64,000 nucleotides of DNA, from contig WTPW01000018.1 in the NCBI GenBank assembly GCA_009809945.1, positions 251,526 to 315,525 on the forward strand. Reading direction: 5' to 3'. Every line of letters starts with the position of its first letter. Position 1 is the first letter of the stretch. Below are positions 46,010 to 57,767 of this stretch, piece by piece. A program made the position numbers and the translations under genes. The notes under the pieces were generated by a model. The model made no database searches and was not told the origin of the DNA. It was given only the letters and a program-made list of their open reading frames with translations. This stretch comes from Gigaspora margarita. Taxonomy: Eukaryota; Glomeromycota; Glomeromycetes; Diversisporales; Gigasporaceae.

Positions 46010-46600
46010 CGGTGTTCCTGTTAAATTATGTAGTTAAGTTTGAGTTAGTTTTGAAATTATTATTTTTTAGTAAAGAATTCTGTTGTGAAACCTCATTATT
46101 TAGGTGCCGACAATATACGATTAAGGTCAAGTTAGTTTGTATAAATTATTGTATTAGAATTATTGTGAGTTATAAAAACTCATCACGTAATTGGTAATCA
46201 TAGTATTATTTAAAGTTGAGGTAGTTTCATTGGAATTGTTTTGTATTTTCTATGTGGTTGAGTTGGTTTTCATTAGAATCATTATAATTTCTATCATGAG
46301 TTTTGTTGTTACAGAATTTGTTATTTTGATAATGATGAAAATAAGTTAGCTTGTCTTGGAATTATTGAATATTTTTTATGAATTGCTATAAAAAATACTT
46401 TACAAACCTACTCAATACACAATATACAGCTAAAGCTAAATTGGTATTGAAATTACTGTATCATAAAATACAAAAAAAATTTTATCAAAAACTTGCTCAC
46501 TATTATAATAATCAGAATATGTGGTTGAATTAGTTTGCATTGGAATTATTATAGTTTATATTATGTTACTACAACAATTCTGTGCAAAGCTTACTATTTC
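46010..46600. repeat. Degenerate tandem repeat ('ttggaattattatag' family)
   Basis: Five or six units related to the block at 19960-20230. The open frame at 45970-46197 lies across the first units and has no recognisable protein. Confidence 0.6.
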
Positions 46601-47432
46601 AGCAATACATATTTTGTGATTCACTAACATATGTTATTAACGTTATCAATGTTTCAGTTAATTTAATATCTATAAAGTGCATATAATGAATGAAAGTTTG
46701 AAAAAATATAGATGATAACTGAGGATGTGAAATATTGGTTATTTCAATTTTCAGAATTGATTATTAATTCATAGATTAAATTTGACATTTCAGTATGACA
46801 TAATAAATTTAATCCTTACAAAGTTAGCTGATTTAACATAACCAATTAAATTTCATAAAGATTACATCACATACTAAACAATATTAGGAAAAGATAGGAT
46901 TAGGATAGAAAAAGAGCACATGTTCTGAAACCTACAATATTACATCATGCTATTATGCTAATCTTGTGTTAGTATGTATGCACACTTTTTCATACTGTGG
47001 GCTTTACAATCATGATACTAATATAGCTTCAATTGATGCATAGGCATGATCGCTAACCAGATATCAAATACTGGTTGCAATGTACGATGATGTATTCTTT
47101 TATTAGTCAAGACACTTTTTTATCCAATCAGATAATTAAGAATGGGCACACTCATGATGGATAGTAATTTTGATTGATTGATAGTTGATATAAAATTTTT
47201 TTTATGCTTTACAATATTAAGTATAAAGGTTTCATAATAGTCAAATTAAATAAATTCACAATGAATAAGTAAGTTGTCATTTTTAATTGTCTGATAAAAC
47301 AAGTTATGTGCATGCCCATGCGCTGGAAGTTTGTTTTTTTTTAGTGTTGCTACTGTCATCAAATAGAACTTTGTATTTGGTTGTAATGCGTGTGGCAATT
47401 GTCTTCATTGTATTATGTGTAGTAGGTTTAAT
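46601..47432. other. No gene; contains a dispersed repeat at 47060-47180
   Basis: 47060-47180 matches 52280-52395 in the same orientation ('atactggttgcaatgtacga', 'tgtattcttttattagtcaa', 'atccaatcagataattaaga'). Otherwise no structure or coding frame was seen. Confidence 0.6.
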
Positions 47433-47440
47433 AGTTTAAG

Positions 47441-48003
47441 TAGAGGTCTGATCTGATGAATGTTTTATTCAAATATTCACTGAATGTTTGAATATTTGAA
47501 TATATAAAATTTTTACCAAATGAATATTCGAATATTTAAAATTTTCACTAAATATATTCATTGAATATTNANTNAATATATATATATTAAAAGTAGCAAA
47601 TTTTGATATTAATAATCAAATATGATTGGCTAATATTTGTATAATAAATTCTAATTAGTTAAAAAATATATATAACTAATTTTTAATACCAAATTTTTAA
47701 ATATATATAAACTTTTAATTATTATAACTTTTATAATTATAAATTAAATAAATATCTACTTCAACAAAATTGTGGCTTTGAATTAAGACAACAAATTTCT
47801 TAAAGAGAATTTTTTAAAATTATTTGTTTTGAATTATACTACCTAATTTTTTTTTATATTTAGTACTATATATTTAATATTCAATAAATATTCAGTGAAT
47901 ATTCATTGAATATTTTCAAAATTTTTGAATGAATATTTGAATATTAAAAAGATTGGCCAAATGAATATCCGAATACAAAATTTTTGACCAGATAAGACCT
48001 CTA
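47441..48003. mobile_element. hAT-type MITE, 563 bp
   Basis: Ends TAGAGGTCTGATCTG and, inverted, TAGAGGTCTTATCTG. Flanks agtttaag (47433-47440) and ggtttaag (48004-48011) match at 7 of 8. Subterminal arrays of 'gaatattcgaatattt' occur at both ends. Three ambiguous bases lie inside. Confidence 0.85.
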
Positions 48004-48112
48004 GGTTTAAGTGAAACAAGTTCCAGATTTATCATAGCTACGTGCAAGAGTCTATCAACTGAGCAGTTATCATAGCTAAAATATGAAAGCGATTACAATT
48101 ATCTATTGTGGT

Positions 48113-48933
48113 TAGGAGTGAGAATTGATTTTAAAAATTAAAATTGATGATTTAACCCTCAAAATCGGTTTAGAATTGATGATCAAATTCTGAACTTTTA
48201 AAGTTATTTCTTGTATTGAGTTGCCTGTTTAGATTCTGTTTAATACTTTACTTATTTAGTTATATAAATAATATGAAGCAATATACGAGGTTTTTTGTAG
48301 CCTTAAAACTACACTAGAACTTATCTTAATTAAATAGAATCTTCAGTATTTAACAACAGGATTGTGTGCCCTAAAACAGGCTATGCAAATAATAATTTAT
48401 GTGATTATAAATACTTGCTATAATAAATACTATTGCTATATTATTTATAAATTTTTGCTATAGGCTTAAAGTTTTAATAAAATAATATACATAATAAACA
48501 TGGCCATAATAAAAATGGCTAAGTATAAACAATTAACTTAAATTTAAATACAATAACATACATTAATAACAAACATACATAAAAAATGGCTAAGTACATA
48601 AAGCTTTATTAAGATAATTCGCATTAATAACAAATCACAAAAAAACACAACCACTATGGGCTTAATGTTTTAATAACATAATGTAATTTAATAATAAACA
48701 CAGCTATTACATTTTATTAAGTACGTATCTGAAAGCAGAGAAGATTTATTAAAATTTTAGACTTCTAAATAGATAATTATATTCTTTAAAATCAATTCTA
48801 AATCCTAATCGATTCTTGAAAATTTAATCATTTGTAGAAACAATTAAATCATTTATGCAGAAATGAGAATCGATTCTAATTCGATTAACAATTAAAATGA
48901 TTATTATTATTATAGAATCAATCCTCATTTCTA
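48113..48933. mobile_element. hAT-type element, 821 bp
   Basis: Ends TAGGAGTGAGAATTGATT and, inverted, TAGAAATGAGGATTGATT. Flanks attgtggt (48105-48112) and attgtgat (48934-48941) match at 7 of 8. Subterminal 'aattgatt' and 'aatcgatt' repeats occur at both ends. Confidence 0.85.
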
Positions 48934-49670
48934 ATTGTGATGTGTAGTTGAATTAGTTGGTTTTGGAATCAATTATCTTAATTTCTACAATAATTGCCAT
49001 TACAAAACTTGTTAGTTATTGCAATATTGGAATTAACAGTTGTGTTTTCTATCTATTTATTGTAAAATGTTGTTACAAAACTTACTGACTATTGCTTTAT
49101 TGTGGTTATTGTAAAAAAAAAATTACGTACATTGGTACTTGATATCATGACACTCATATTTAGTTGATTCATGAATTTTACTATAATTTATTGTTGTTGT
49201 GGCCAAGGAAGAGACTTCCAGATCTTCACTTACCAATTTAACTATTGGGTCACAATTATTAAGAATTTAAAGATTTGTAAATAAGCGTATTGTGTTAAAT
49301 ATAGGGAGAGCGATTTATAAAAGAACATATGAGCTCTTGTCCTATTTTGGTTACCCTTGTTATTTTATGAAAGATCATATGCAAATGATACAATTACATT
49401 CATTTATTACCAGATTTAATAGGCATATCCCTGATTAGCTCAGATCAGCTAAATTTTATAAATCAATACTACCATTAGACTCCAATTTTGTGTACTAACA
49501 CAAACTTTGTACTTGGTATAGTGTCAAATATCTTAGAAGTGTGCATGATTTAAAAATATCAATAAAGCAAAAAAAAATAGTACGTATGTGCATATGAGTA
49601 AATAGTTTTTTATTCATGTCTATTGACAATTAATTTTTTACCCGTTAAGGACAAGTAATTGTTTTATATC

Positions 49671-49740
49671 AGGCATGGAGTGATATGTAATATTATGAAG
49701 TACCAGGCACGGAGTGATATATAATATTACAAAGTATATA
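49671..49740. repeat. Two 35-bp tandem units
   Basis: 'aggcatggagtgatatgtaa' and 'aggcacggagtgatatataa' start consecutive units. The minus frame at 49638-49832 crosses them and is not supported. Confidence 0.65.
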
Positions 49741-49943
49741 GTTACTGAGACATTTTTAATGGCGTATGTCTGCAAAATCTCATAGCTAATTGGATGATGC
49801 ATTAAACGCAGTAAAAATGTGAATTTATGCACTTAAATATCATGCAATGCATCACATAGTACTATATTTATCTATTGTATGAGAATTGTTTAACCAAACA
49901 TCACTTTAACAGGTTTTTGTCTCGATTAAATTGCATGACGATC

Positions 49944-50108
49944 ATTATAAAAATAACTTTTTTTTATTCATGTTTCACTAACAGTAAGGAGCCATACTGT
50001 AGATAGATACAAATAGCGATTGAAGAAAATTATAAAAATAACTTTTTTTTATTATTGTTTTATTAACAGAAGGAACTATACCGTAAATGGGTAGTAATTG
50101 AAAAAAAT
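49944..50108. repeat. Two tandem units of about 85 bp
   Basis: Both begin 'attataaaaataactttttt' and carry 'ttaacag-aaggaactata' or a close variant. Confidence 0.75.
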
Positions 50109-50109
50109 T

Positions 50110-52110
50110 CTAATATATAATTTAAATCTTGATTACTTATCCGATGTATGATTGATTGGTTAATTGATTGCAGTGAAGTAGTAAAATCTGCTATGTAGAT
50201 CATATTTTGTTCTGTTTTTTAATAAGTAGCTGCGCAATGCAGTTGCATGAAGCCAGGAATGAGGAGTTAGTACATTATGATATAAATAATATATCTAACT
50301 TCTGAATTACCTTGCTCATTACAAAATTACTTTAACATCTTGTAGAAAAGAAGGTAAAAATTCTAAATTTTTATACAAACTCAGCGGATACGTTTGTTGT
50401 AGGATTAATCAAGTGATATGAGGTCACAAATCATTTGGATCTGAGTCAGGATATCACTTAATTTGATTCAATTAATTATTCGCTCAATTTAAGAGTCAGT
50501 TTACAAACAATATAGGGAGGGCATTAATAACCTAAGATAATAATTTAAGGTTATGTAATGCAAGAACAATAATAATATATTTAAGGGGAAAATGACGATG
50601 TTGATACCTGATATCTGCAAAAAATAACAAATCAAGTAACCTATGCAACAATCATAAATGTCAAAATGATTACACAAATCTGCACAATTTTATACTAGAG
50701 TACATAAAAACAATAATTAATCACTGATTATATTATTCTATTGATACTTTCTATGCATATTGAATAATTCAATTATTAATTGTTAAAAATAATTTATTAA
50801 CAATTAATTCTTTATTTATTTTATACTATTATTACTTTAATGTGTTTTCATGGTTTTTTTCTTCCTTTTTTTTTATTAATGAACGATTTTATTATTATTT
50901 TATCTAAGATTGAAATAAAATTTGTTTGTAGCTACACAATAAAAATGAAACACTCTTTTTATAATATTTTAGTTTGATTGTTTATTAGTTCGAATAAGAT
51001 TAATAGAAAATTATTTATAGGTTTCAATTACAGGAGTAAACGATAATTAATTAATTGATGATACAGAATTATAATGCACATATTTTGCTTTATTACGAGA
51101 TACAAATAATATTACATATTTGATTTACAGGTAATAAAATTTTTGAAAAAACTTATTATACCTGCATGAATAAATTCAGTGTGAAATTTTTTTGCTATGA
51201 GACTACGAATACAACTAGCACATAAGAGTTCAGTTTGGAAATTTGATGAACCAATTAAAGTTTTTATTATCAATATGTAATAGTTTTATAAACCCTTAAA
51301 CATCATTTTTTTTTCAATCATTTCAAATTAGTTATTCTAATTGTCAAAAATTGTTTTATTTACAAATATGGTTAGAAAATTTAGGGGAAAAACTTATAAT
51401 TATCTTGCATGAATAATTCCGTTACAAACATAGAAAGCTATAAAGTCATTTAAGGATTTTGACATTATTTTTAATTAAAGAAAATTTACCTTTTCTTCCT
51501 TATTGTCCAAATATAAAAAAAATAATAATGAAGTTAATCAAAAATAGCACACATAAATCAATTACATTTTAGTGTTATACCTCAATTATTGAACTCCTTG
51601 AACGAACTCTTAAATTTGACTTTTTCTACCCAATAAGATTAGGTGATTACCTTCTACTTTACTAATGAAGTTATTTATGCAGTATTTTTATCCATCCAAT
51701 TTTAGTACAATGAATTTATTTACCTTTTTTTTAAATCTTTTGTAATCATTAATAATATTTTTTTTATTATATATACAACCATAATTCGACAAGCGAAAAA
51801 ACATAAGCGCGCTTGAGCTCTCTCGTGCTTGAGCTATCGCATCGCAATGCGCTGCTCTTTATCATGTGCTTGAAAAGAGATATAGAGTACCAACTACAAT
51901 CGGTTGAAATTTGTGAAACCTAAAATTACCAAAAAAAGACATTCTAAAGAAAATCAATTATCAAAAATATCGCCAAACCAAACAGAATTACCCCTAAATT
52001 ACCCCTAAAAGTAATTTCAAAGTAACACCAAGCACTAGCAATTATTTCTAAGCGCTAAATAGTCTGTACGCACAAACTCCTGATAAATAGCTGCTCGATA
52101 CATACGTATC
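50110..52110. other. No gene recognised
   Basis: About 2 kb with no persistent frame. The interval 51780-52080 is less A+T-rich (aagcgcgcttgagctctc, 'gcatcgcaatgcgctgctct') with short inverted pieces. It might be an old element end or a lost gene's flank, but nothing is identifiable. Confidence 0.45.
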
Positions 52111-52555
52111 GAGGTAGCTTTTGCCCCGAATCTATTCATCCGATCGAAACATGTGATAGGCCCGGTTATAGTCACATGTTCGATCGATCGAGAGATCCTA
52201 AATGAGTAATCGGTGATATATTTATTTAGTAATTAATTATGCAATTATTATGTAAGTATGATGAAGTATTTAGTCTCTAATACTGGTTGCAATGTACGAC
52301 GATGTATTCTTTTATTAGTCAAGGCACTTTTTTTATCCAATCAGATAATTAAGAACGGGCACACTCGTGACGGATGGTAATTTTGATTGGTAGCTTTTGT
52401 CCCGAATCTATTCATCCGATCGAAACATGTGATAGGCCTGGTTACAGTCACATGTTCGATCGATCGAGAGATCCTAAGTGTGTAATCGGTGATATATTTA
52501 TCTAGTAATTAATTATGCAATTATGATGTAAGTATGATGAAGTATTTAGTTTCTA
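52111..52555. repeat. Tandem duplication with a 276-bp period
   Basis: Units start at 'agcttttgccccgaatc' (52116) and 'agcttttgtcccgaatc' (52392). They share 'gatcgaaacatgtgatagg', 'tcacatgttcgatcgatcga' and the tail 'gtaagtatgatgaagtattt'. Each contains an inverted CATGTGA/TCACATG pair. The sequence between the unit tails (52280-52395) matches 47060-47180. Confidence 0.85.
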
Positions 52556-52709
52556 TCTACTATCAATGTAACCATATTTAGAAGTAAAATTAAATCAAGA
52601 ACGTAACGATTTTTAAGCAAACAATGATACAACAATATCTTGATAGTCGGTTACATTCTTGATTCAAAATGGACGGACATACACATGATGCCGAGTAATT
52701 TTATTTTAA

Positions 52710-52712
<3 letters not shown>

Positions 52713-52752
<40 letters not shown>

Positions 52753-52780
52753 TGATTAATTGATTGATTGATTGATTTGA

Positions 52781-52815
<35 letters not shown>

Positions 52816-52820
52816 AATTG
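52713..52820. repeat. GATT microsatellite
   Basis: About 25 tandem GATT units with a few TTTGATT slips. Confidence 0.95.
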
Positions 52821-53209
52821 AAATACTATGCACGATAGTGCACGGATTTCAACTTTTCGTGTGATAACGTGTATTAAAATTTTTGGATGATCAGTTTCCG
52901 TGCAGTTTCCGTGCAGTGATTATGAAACACGTGCTTACCCGCATACAATTTCGTATTTATACATGCATTTCCGTCTATCGAGTTTTCATAGGGCTTATTA
53001 AAGATTAAAGATATAAATAAGTATTGTATAACAATAACGATGATAACTGTTTGATAAATCCATGTATACCAGCATTATATTGCTCTGCTGGCATTATAAA
53101 AATATATAAAAAACCCTTTTATAATTTCATGCGCAATATGCGCATAATTATGCGAACGATTATGCGCACGTCATGCGCAATGTCACATCACTAGGTCAAA
53201 CCCCCTCTC

Positions 53210-53317
53210 CAGGGTTGGCAATGAAGCTCAATAAAGCTCTGAATAGAGCCATGTTACTAGTTTTTTGAGCTCCATTCGCACAACAATTGAGTTCCATTGC
53301 CTCCATTGCCAACCCTG
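53210..53317. mobile_element. hAT-type MITE (right arm copy), 108 bp
   Basis: Counterpart of 2770-2887 in inverse orientation; ends CAGGGTTGGCAATG at both sides. Its flanks (ccctctc and gtccctc) match those of the left-arm copy, so both derive from one insertion. Confidence 0.8.
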
Positions 53318-53555
53318 TCCCTCTACCATGTGATCAATGAGCAATCAATCACAGAATTTATATCCATCATATAGACGAGATAGGTTGCTAACCCTTTCCC
53401 CTTAAAATTACGTGAGAATCGGCGTTTCCTTACAATAAAGTTTTATTCACTTGCTGCAAAAAATAACAAACCCTTAATGGTCTTAAACTCAATCTTATGA
53501 TAAACCAGTATAATCCGTACAAATTAAGCTACCTTCATATTATTAATAATATAAA

Positions 53556-54306
53556 ACAATATAGCCAGTCATAACTACAAAAAACATAAATCCCGTTTTT
53601 CTCAAACGCGCTCAAGCTCCATATACATAATTAAGTAAACCTATGCGCTTGTGGCCTAGAGCTAAGTCTAAGGATAGGAATCGGTCAAAAATTTTTAGTC
53701 GATTAGTCAGTCGACTAAAACTGTTAGTCGTCGACTGACTAAAAATCGACTAATCCGATTAATCGACTAATCGATTAGTCGACTAATCGACTAATCGATT
53801 AGTCGACTAATTGACTAGTCGACTAATCGATTAGTCGACTAATCGACTAATCGACTAGTCGATTAGTCGATTAATCGATTAGTTGATTAATTGGCTAGAG
53901 AATAAATATACAAAAAAAAATGAATACCAGAAATATAGTAATGAAAATATGAAATAGATGATTAATCTAATTGACTAATTACTAATTGACTAATCGATTA
54001 ATCAACTAATCGATTAGTCAACTAATCGACTAGTCGATTAGTCGACTAATCGATTAGTCGACTAATTGACTAGTCGACTAATCGATTAGTCGACTAATCG
54101 ATTAGTCGACTAATCGACTAATCGACTAGTCGACTAATCGACTAATCGACTAATCGACTAATCGACTAATCGACTAGTCGACTAATCGACTAATGACTAA
54201 TCGAATAATCGACTAATCGACTAATCGATCGACTGACTATGAAAAAATTTAGTCGATTAGTCGACTAATCGTCGACTAATCGACTAATGACTATATGATC
54301 TCACCA
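53556..54306. repeat. Insert with a palindromic TAATCGACTAATCGATTAG satellite
   Basis: Absent from the left arm, where 'ataaaaacaat' runs straight into the 'ccatcatttt' side. About 53700-53880 and 53960-54300 are built from TCGACTAATCGATTAG modules in both orientations. A non-repetitive spacer (about 53890-53975) separates them. Because each module is its own near-complement, the block can fold in many registers. Probably an element with satellite subterminal arrays; its exact ends are unclear. Confidence 0.75.
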
Positions 54307-54542
54307 ACCATCATTTTCTGATCACAGTAATTTGAACGAGTGACAAATTAATTCTTTTTATAGAAATAATTTACAATGCTAAAGCACCAAAACATTAAAT
54401 TATTAGAACACTAAGGGTTCTCAATCACATACCTCATCAAACTACCGATCGGATTTTTTCATTGAGGCACGTTCTTGAGAGCGCTCTAAATCGTTAAATC
54501 ACAAAATCACGAAATTTGTCACTTTGTGTATCCATGGAACAC

Positions 54543-54977
54543 TGGGGTGTCACATCGACTATTTAATCAAAACTATATCAGTTAACTATGTAATTTATCA
54601 TAGTGCAGATTTTTTGTTACATGAATGTAAATCAATTTATCGCTAACATTCACTTTATAGAATGCTTGAAAATCCATTAATTAGGACGAAAAAAATTATC
54701 CTAAACATATAAATAGAAACTTAATTAGAACTTTAGTGAAAAATAAAACGTAGTCACTTTGAAACAGTTCTGACGAACAGTTTTCAATTAAAAAAAAATG
54801 GAAAAATAAGTGCAATATTTATGTGATACCTTTAGAATTTCGTGCTTTTCTTTATAATTAAGTAAAGTAAAAATTACATTCGATTAATTATTTTAATTCT
54901 TTGATAAAAATCTGATCATAATAAAGTGATCAATATAACTGACATAGTTTTGATTAAATAGTCGATGTGACACCCCA
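54543..54977. mobile_element. MULE-type MITE, 435 bp, 9-bp target duplication
   Basis: Perfect 9-bp ATGGAACAC at 54534-54542 and 54978-54986. Inverted ends of about 42 bp begin TGGGGTGTCACATCGACT, nearly perfect. The left duplication arm has one undivided site (ATGGAACGCCGAAC type, near 2145), giving an empty-site control. Confidence 0.93.
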
Positions 54978-55128
54978 ATGGAACACCGTACTCGATATAC
55001 TAACGTTGTTAAAAATTTGCATAAAAAAGCAGCACTTAAAGCTAACACTTAGAACCTTGGTTCATTAAAATATCCCAAGAATGGTATTTATGAAAAATTT
55101 TGCTTTTTGTTATTTTACACAAAATTTA

Positions 55129-55140
55129 TTTATAAAATTA
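55129..55140 (+). promoter_or_regulatory. TATA-like box upstream of hydrolase copy 2
   Basis: TTTATAAAATTA about 95 bp before the ATG at 55231. It is at the position equivalent to the motif upstream of copy 1. Weak by itself in A+T-rich DNA. Confidence 0.3.
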
Positions 55141-55230
55141 TGATCCACAATACTACGATATTAAATTGCATATCGTAATAAGGATTTCGCAACTAAATTT
55201 TCACACTTAAATTGGGGTTAGATTCCCAAG

Positions 55231-56343
55231 ATGCGTTCGTTTATTACAATTAATACTATGATTATGTGTCTTATACAACTCTCGTTGGAGACGTCAATGT
55301 GGACAACTTTCGATAATATCATCGTATTTGGAGATTCCTACTCTGGTATGTATTCATATCCTCAACCTACAATACCAGTTAATAATATCGGTTTCTTGTA
55401 TTAAATAGATAACGGAAATGTTTATGCATTGACAAATGAAAGTTATCCTCAAAGTCCACCAAACTATAAAGGGCGTTTCTCAAATGGCAAAGTATGGATT
55501 GAATATCTTTCTATGAAATACCAAGCCAATTTAATCGATAAAGCGTTTATTTATGCTACATCTGAGTGAGTATATTCACATAATAAATACTTTGTTATAT
55601 CAGTTATGCATTATTTGCACCCATAATATGACTGTTTTACTTGATAGTAATGATCTAGTGCCTGGGCATATTCAATGGGATAACTCTAATTATTCAGTTC
55701 CCGGGATGAAACAACAAATTGATTTTTTTATTAATTCATATCCTAATCAAAACTATGATAAAACACTTTTTGTGGTTAGTTATGTTTAGTTTTTAAAAAT
55801 TATTATCCAAATGATTAAGTCATGATTTAATTTATTTTTTATAATTTCTTACATTACATTTATGATAATCGTAAGATGTGGTATTTCGGTAATGATTATA
55901 GATATACAAATAATGGAATTAACCCATCTGCTGTGGTTTCTTCTCTCATTAATTCAGCCTCTCAATTAGTAAATAATTTCAAGCCCAAAATAATTTTATT
56001 TTCGACTATACCATTACTTCCGAATAGCACCAACAATTCAACATTTACTAACCACAATAAGGTTTTGAAGAATTTATTAGATTCGTTTTCCGCTGAACAT
56101 CCTGATGTTGAAGTATTGCTATATCCGTTTGATGAAGTTTTGCTTAAATTCAGGGAATCCGCCGCCTTAAAAGAAAAATTGAACATTACAAACGTTTTCA
56201 ATAATTGTACTTCAAACAAAGATGCATCCAACGTTTGTGAAAACCCTGAAAATTACATGTTTTGGGATGAAGGACATTTAACTACAAAAATTTATGAATA
56301 TATAGCTAATGATGTTTATAATCGCCTTATTTGTTTAATTTAA
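55231..56343 (+). CDS. Secreted GDSL/SGNH hydrolase, copy 2 (four exons)
   Basis: Probable secreted esterase/lipase-like enzyme. Exons 55231-55345, 55409-55565, 55648-55774, 55876-56343. Introns of 63, 82 and 101 bp have GT-AG ends, with the same phases and exon lengths as copy 1. The product is 288 residues. Hydrophobic N-terminus (about 1-22) looks like a signal peptide. Block I is intact FGDSYS with nucleophile Ser36. Block III is GND (138-140) and block V is WDEGH with Asp264 and His267. In the block II region it reads AFIYATSD where copy 1 has AFGYATSD, so a normally conserved glycine is Ile86. Two cysteines (in NNCTS and VCENP) could pair. No stop or frameshift interrupts the spliced frame. 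The antisense frame at 55962-56231 is a shadow. Confidence 0.88.
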
Positions 56344-56529
56344 ATGGTGTAACAGATTATCTTTTTGAATACAATATAATAAAGTTGCAGAGATCATTCT
56401 TGAGATTAAAACACGAGCGTAAAGACCGGCAAATTTACAGCTATACTTCGTCATAGGGAAATGTTGTTCGAAAATTTTTCATATGTTAATTTGACGCCCC
56501 TTTTCTATAATTAATATCACTTAAATTTC

Positions 56530-56630
56530 CCCATTACTTCATAATTAGTAGATCATTGTTTCTTTACCGTTATCGGATTATTACATCATTTCTTTATAAT
56601 GATTGCTATCTATATTCCTGCATAATTAAT
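56530..56630 (+). repeat. Dispersed repeat shared with 13392-13490
   Basis: Same-orientation match beginning exactly where the duplication arm ends. That suggests the arm border coincides with a repeat. Confidence 0.7.
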
Positions 56631-56639
56631 TCCCATTAC

Positions 56640-57373
56640 CCCATTTCTTGTAACTAATCGTTTCTCTTACCTCTTGCTTGGTAATTGGGTTATTCTGGTT
56701 GGGACATATACAGTCATATCTCTTTATAATCACACTTTTGGGCGGAGCAAAATTAGTGATTATATAGAGGTATGATAGTGGTGTGATTATAAGTAAAAAA
56801 TTTTAATACAGTATTATGTAATTTATTAATAACGACAATAAAAATTGCGCATTTTATCAATGACGATTATAATAATTATTAATAATCACATTGATATTTG
56901 CATTGATCTTTTTCATTGATGTTTATAAAGATAATTCTTTATTGCCATTTTTTTTCTATTCATATATTTGGATCGATCTTTATCGCCTTGTATTACATAT
57001 TTTCTTGTAAATTCGTTATAATGAATGTCTAAATATACTAAAAATTTCCGATCTTCAGTGTAACTCGAAATTCAAGCTAATGTCTTTAAGGTTCTTTGTA
57101 TTGGCGTTAACAGAAAAGCAGCACATTCCTGAATAAAATAGAAATAACTTGGGGATGCAAGTTTGTAGCGGCAAAATTTTATTTAAAAAAATATTGGGGT
57201 TATTAGATTTGGGTTAGACACCCGACCAGATTTCTGCTTTGCCGTAAAATAAATGCGGATGTTTCTACACGGAGAATGCAAAATATATTCGAATATATTC
57301 TTTTAATGTATGAAAAGTTAGCTAACATTTATTATTTAGGTAATCATATATTAGGCCACGAAAAATTAATCAA
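56640..57373. other. No gene; pogo-like inverted motif at 56710-56800
   Basis: ATACAGTCATATCTCTTTAT and the inverted GATTATATAGAGGTATGAT lie about 50 bp apart. They resemble the subterminal double repeats of pogo/Tigger ends; a partner end was not located. The rest has no recognisable content. Confidence 0.4.
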
Positions 57374-57566
57374 TTGGTTTTCATAACCCGGCCGGGTCAA
57401 AATTTGGAAACCTCGAAAAAAAATTTTTATATGTTTTAATAACCGGGTGGGATTTTAGGAAAAATTATATATAAATTTTATAAAACTTTTTATATGAAAT
57501 TTAAAAAAAAAAAAAAAAAAAGCCGGCCGGCCGGGTCAATTTAAAAAATTCATGTTATGAAAACCA
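57374..57566. mobile_element. Possible MITE with TTGGTTTTCATAAC ends
   Basis: The 14-bp ends are exactly inverted. The left end continues CCGGCCGGGTC; on the right, GCCGGCCGGCCGGGTC sits about 40 bp in from the end. So G+C-rich hairpins sit in an A/T body with a long A-run. No target duplication identified. Confidence 0.6.
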
Positions 57567-57767
57567 AGTAATTAAATTTGTATGGCCTTAATTCATTTTT
57601 ATCCGCTTTTTATTTATTTATTTTTTTTTAATTTTTAATTTTTTATTTTATTATACCGGTAAGAGTTTGCTATGTAGCGTCATTGGTGATCATCACCAAT
57701 ATCGCGTGATACAGTCAAGATAGATCTACGTAGAACTATCTTTATATTTATACTTAAGGGTAGGGTG

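Larger units (their letters stand above)
52998..56529 (+). repeat. Right arm of the inverted segmental duplication
   Basis: Inverse of 531-3126. It is longer because it holds the satellite-bearing insert (about 53556-54306) and the MULE-type MITE (54543-54977), and it lacks the TA MITE of the left arm. Carries hydrolase copy 2. Confidence 0.85.

Noticed and set aside
55962..56231. Minus-strand open frame of 89 codons
   Set aside because: It lies wholly antisense to exon 4 of hydrolase copy 2, and the sense frame has recognisable SGNH blocks.
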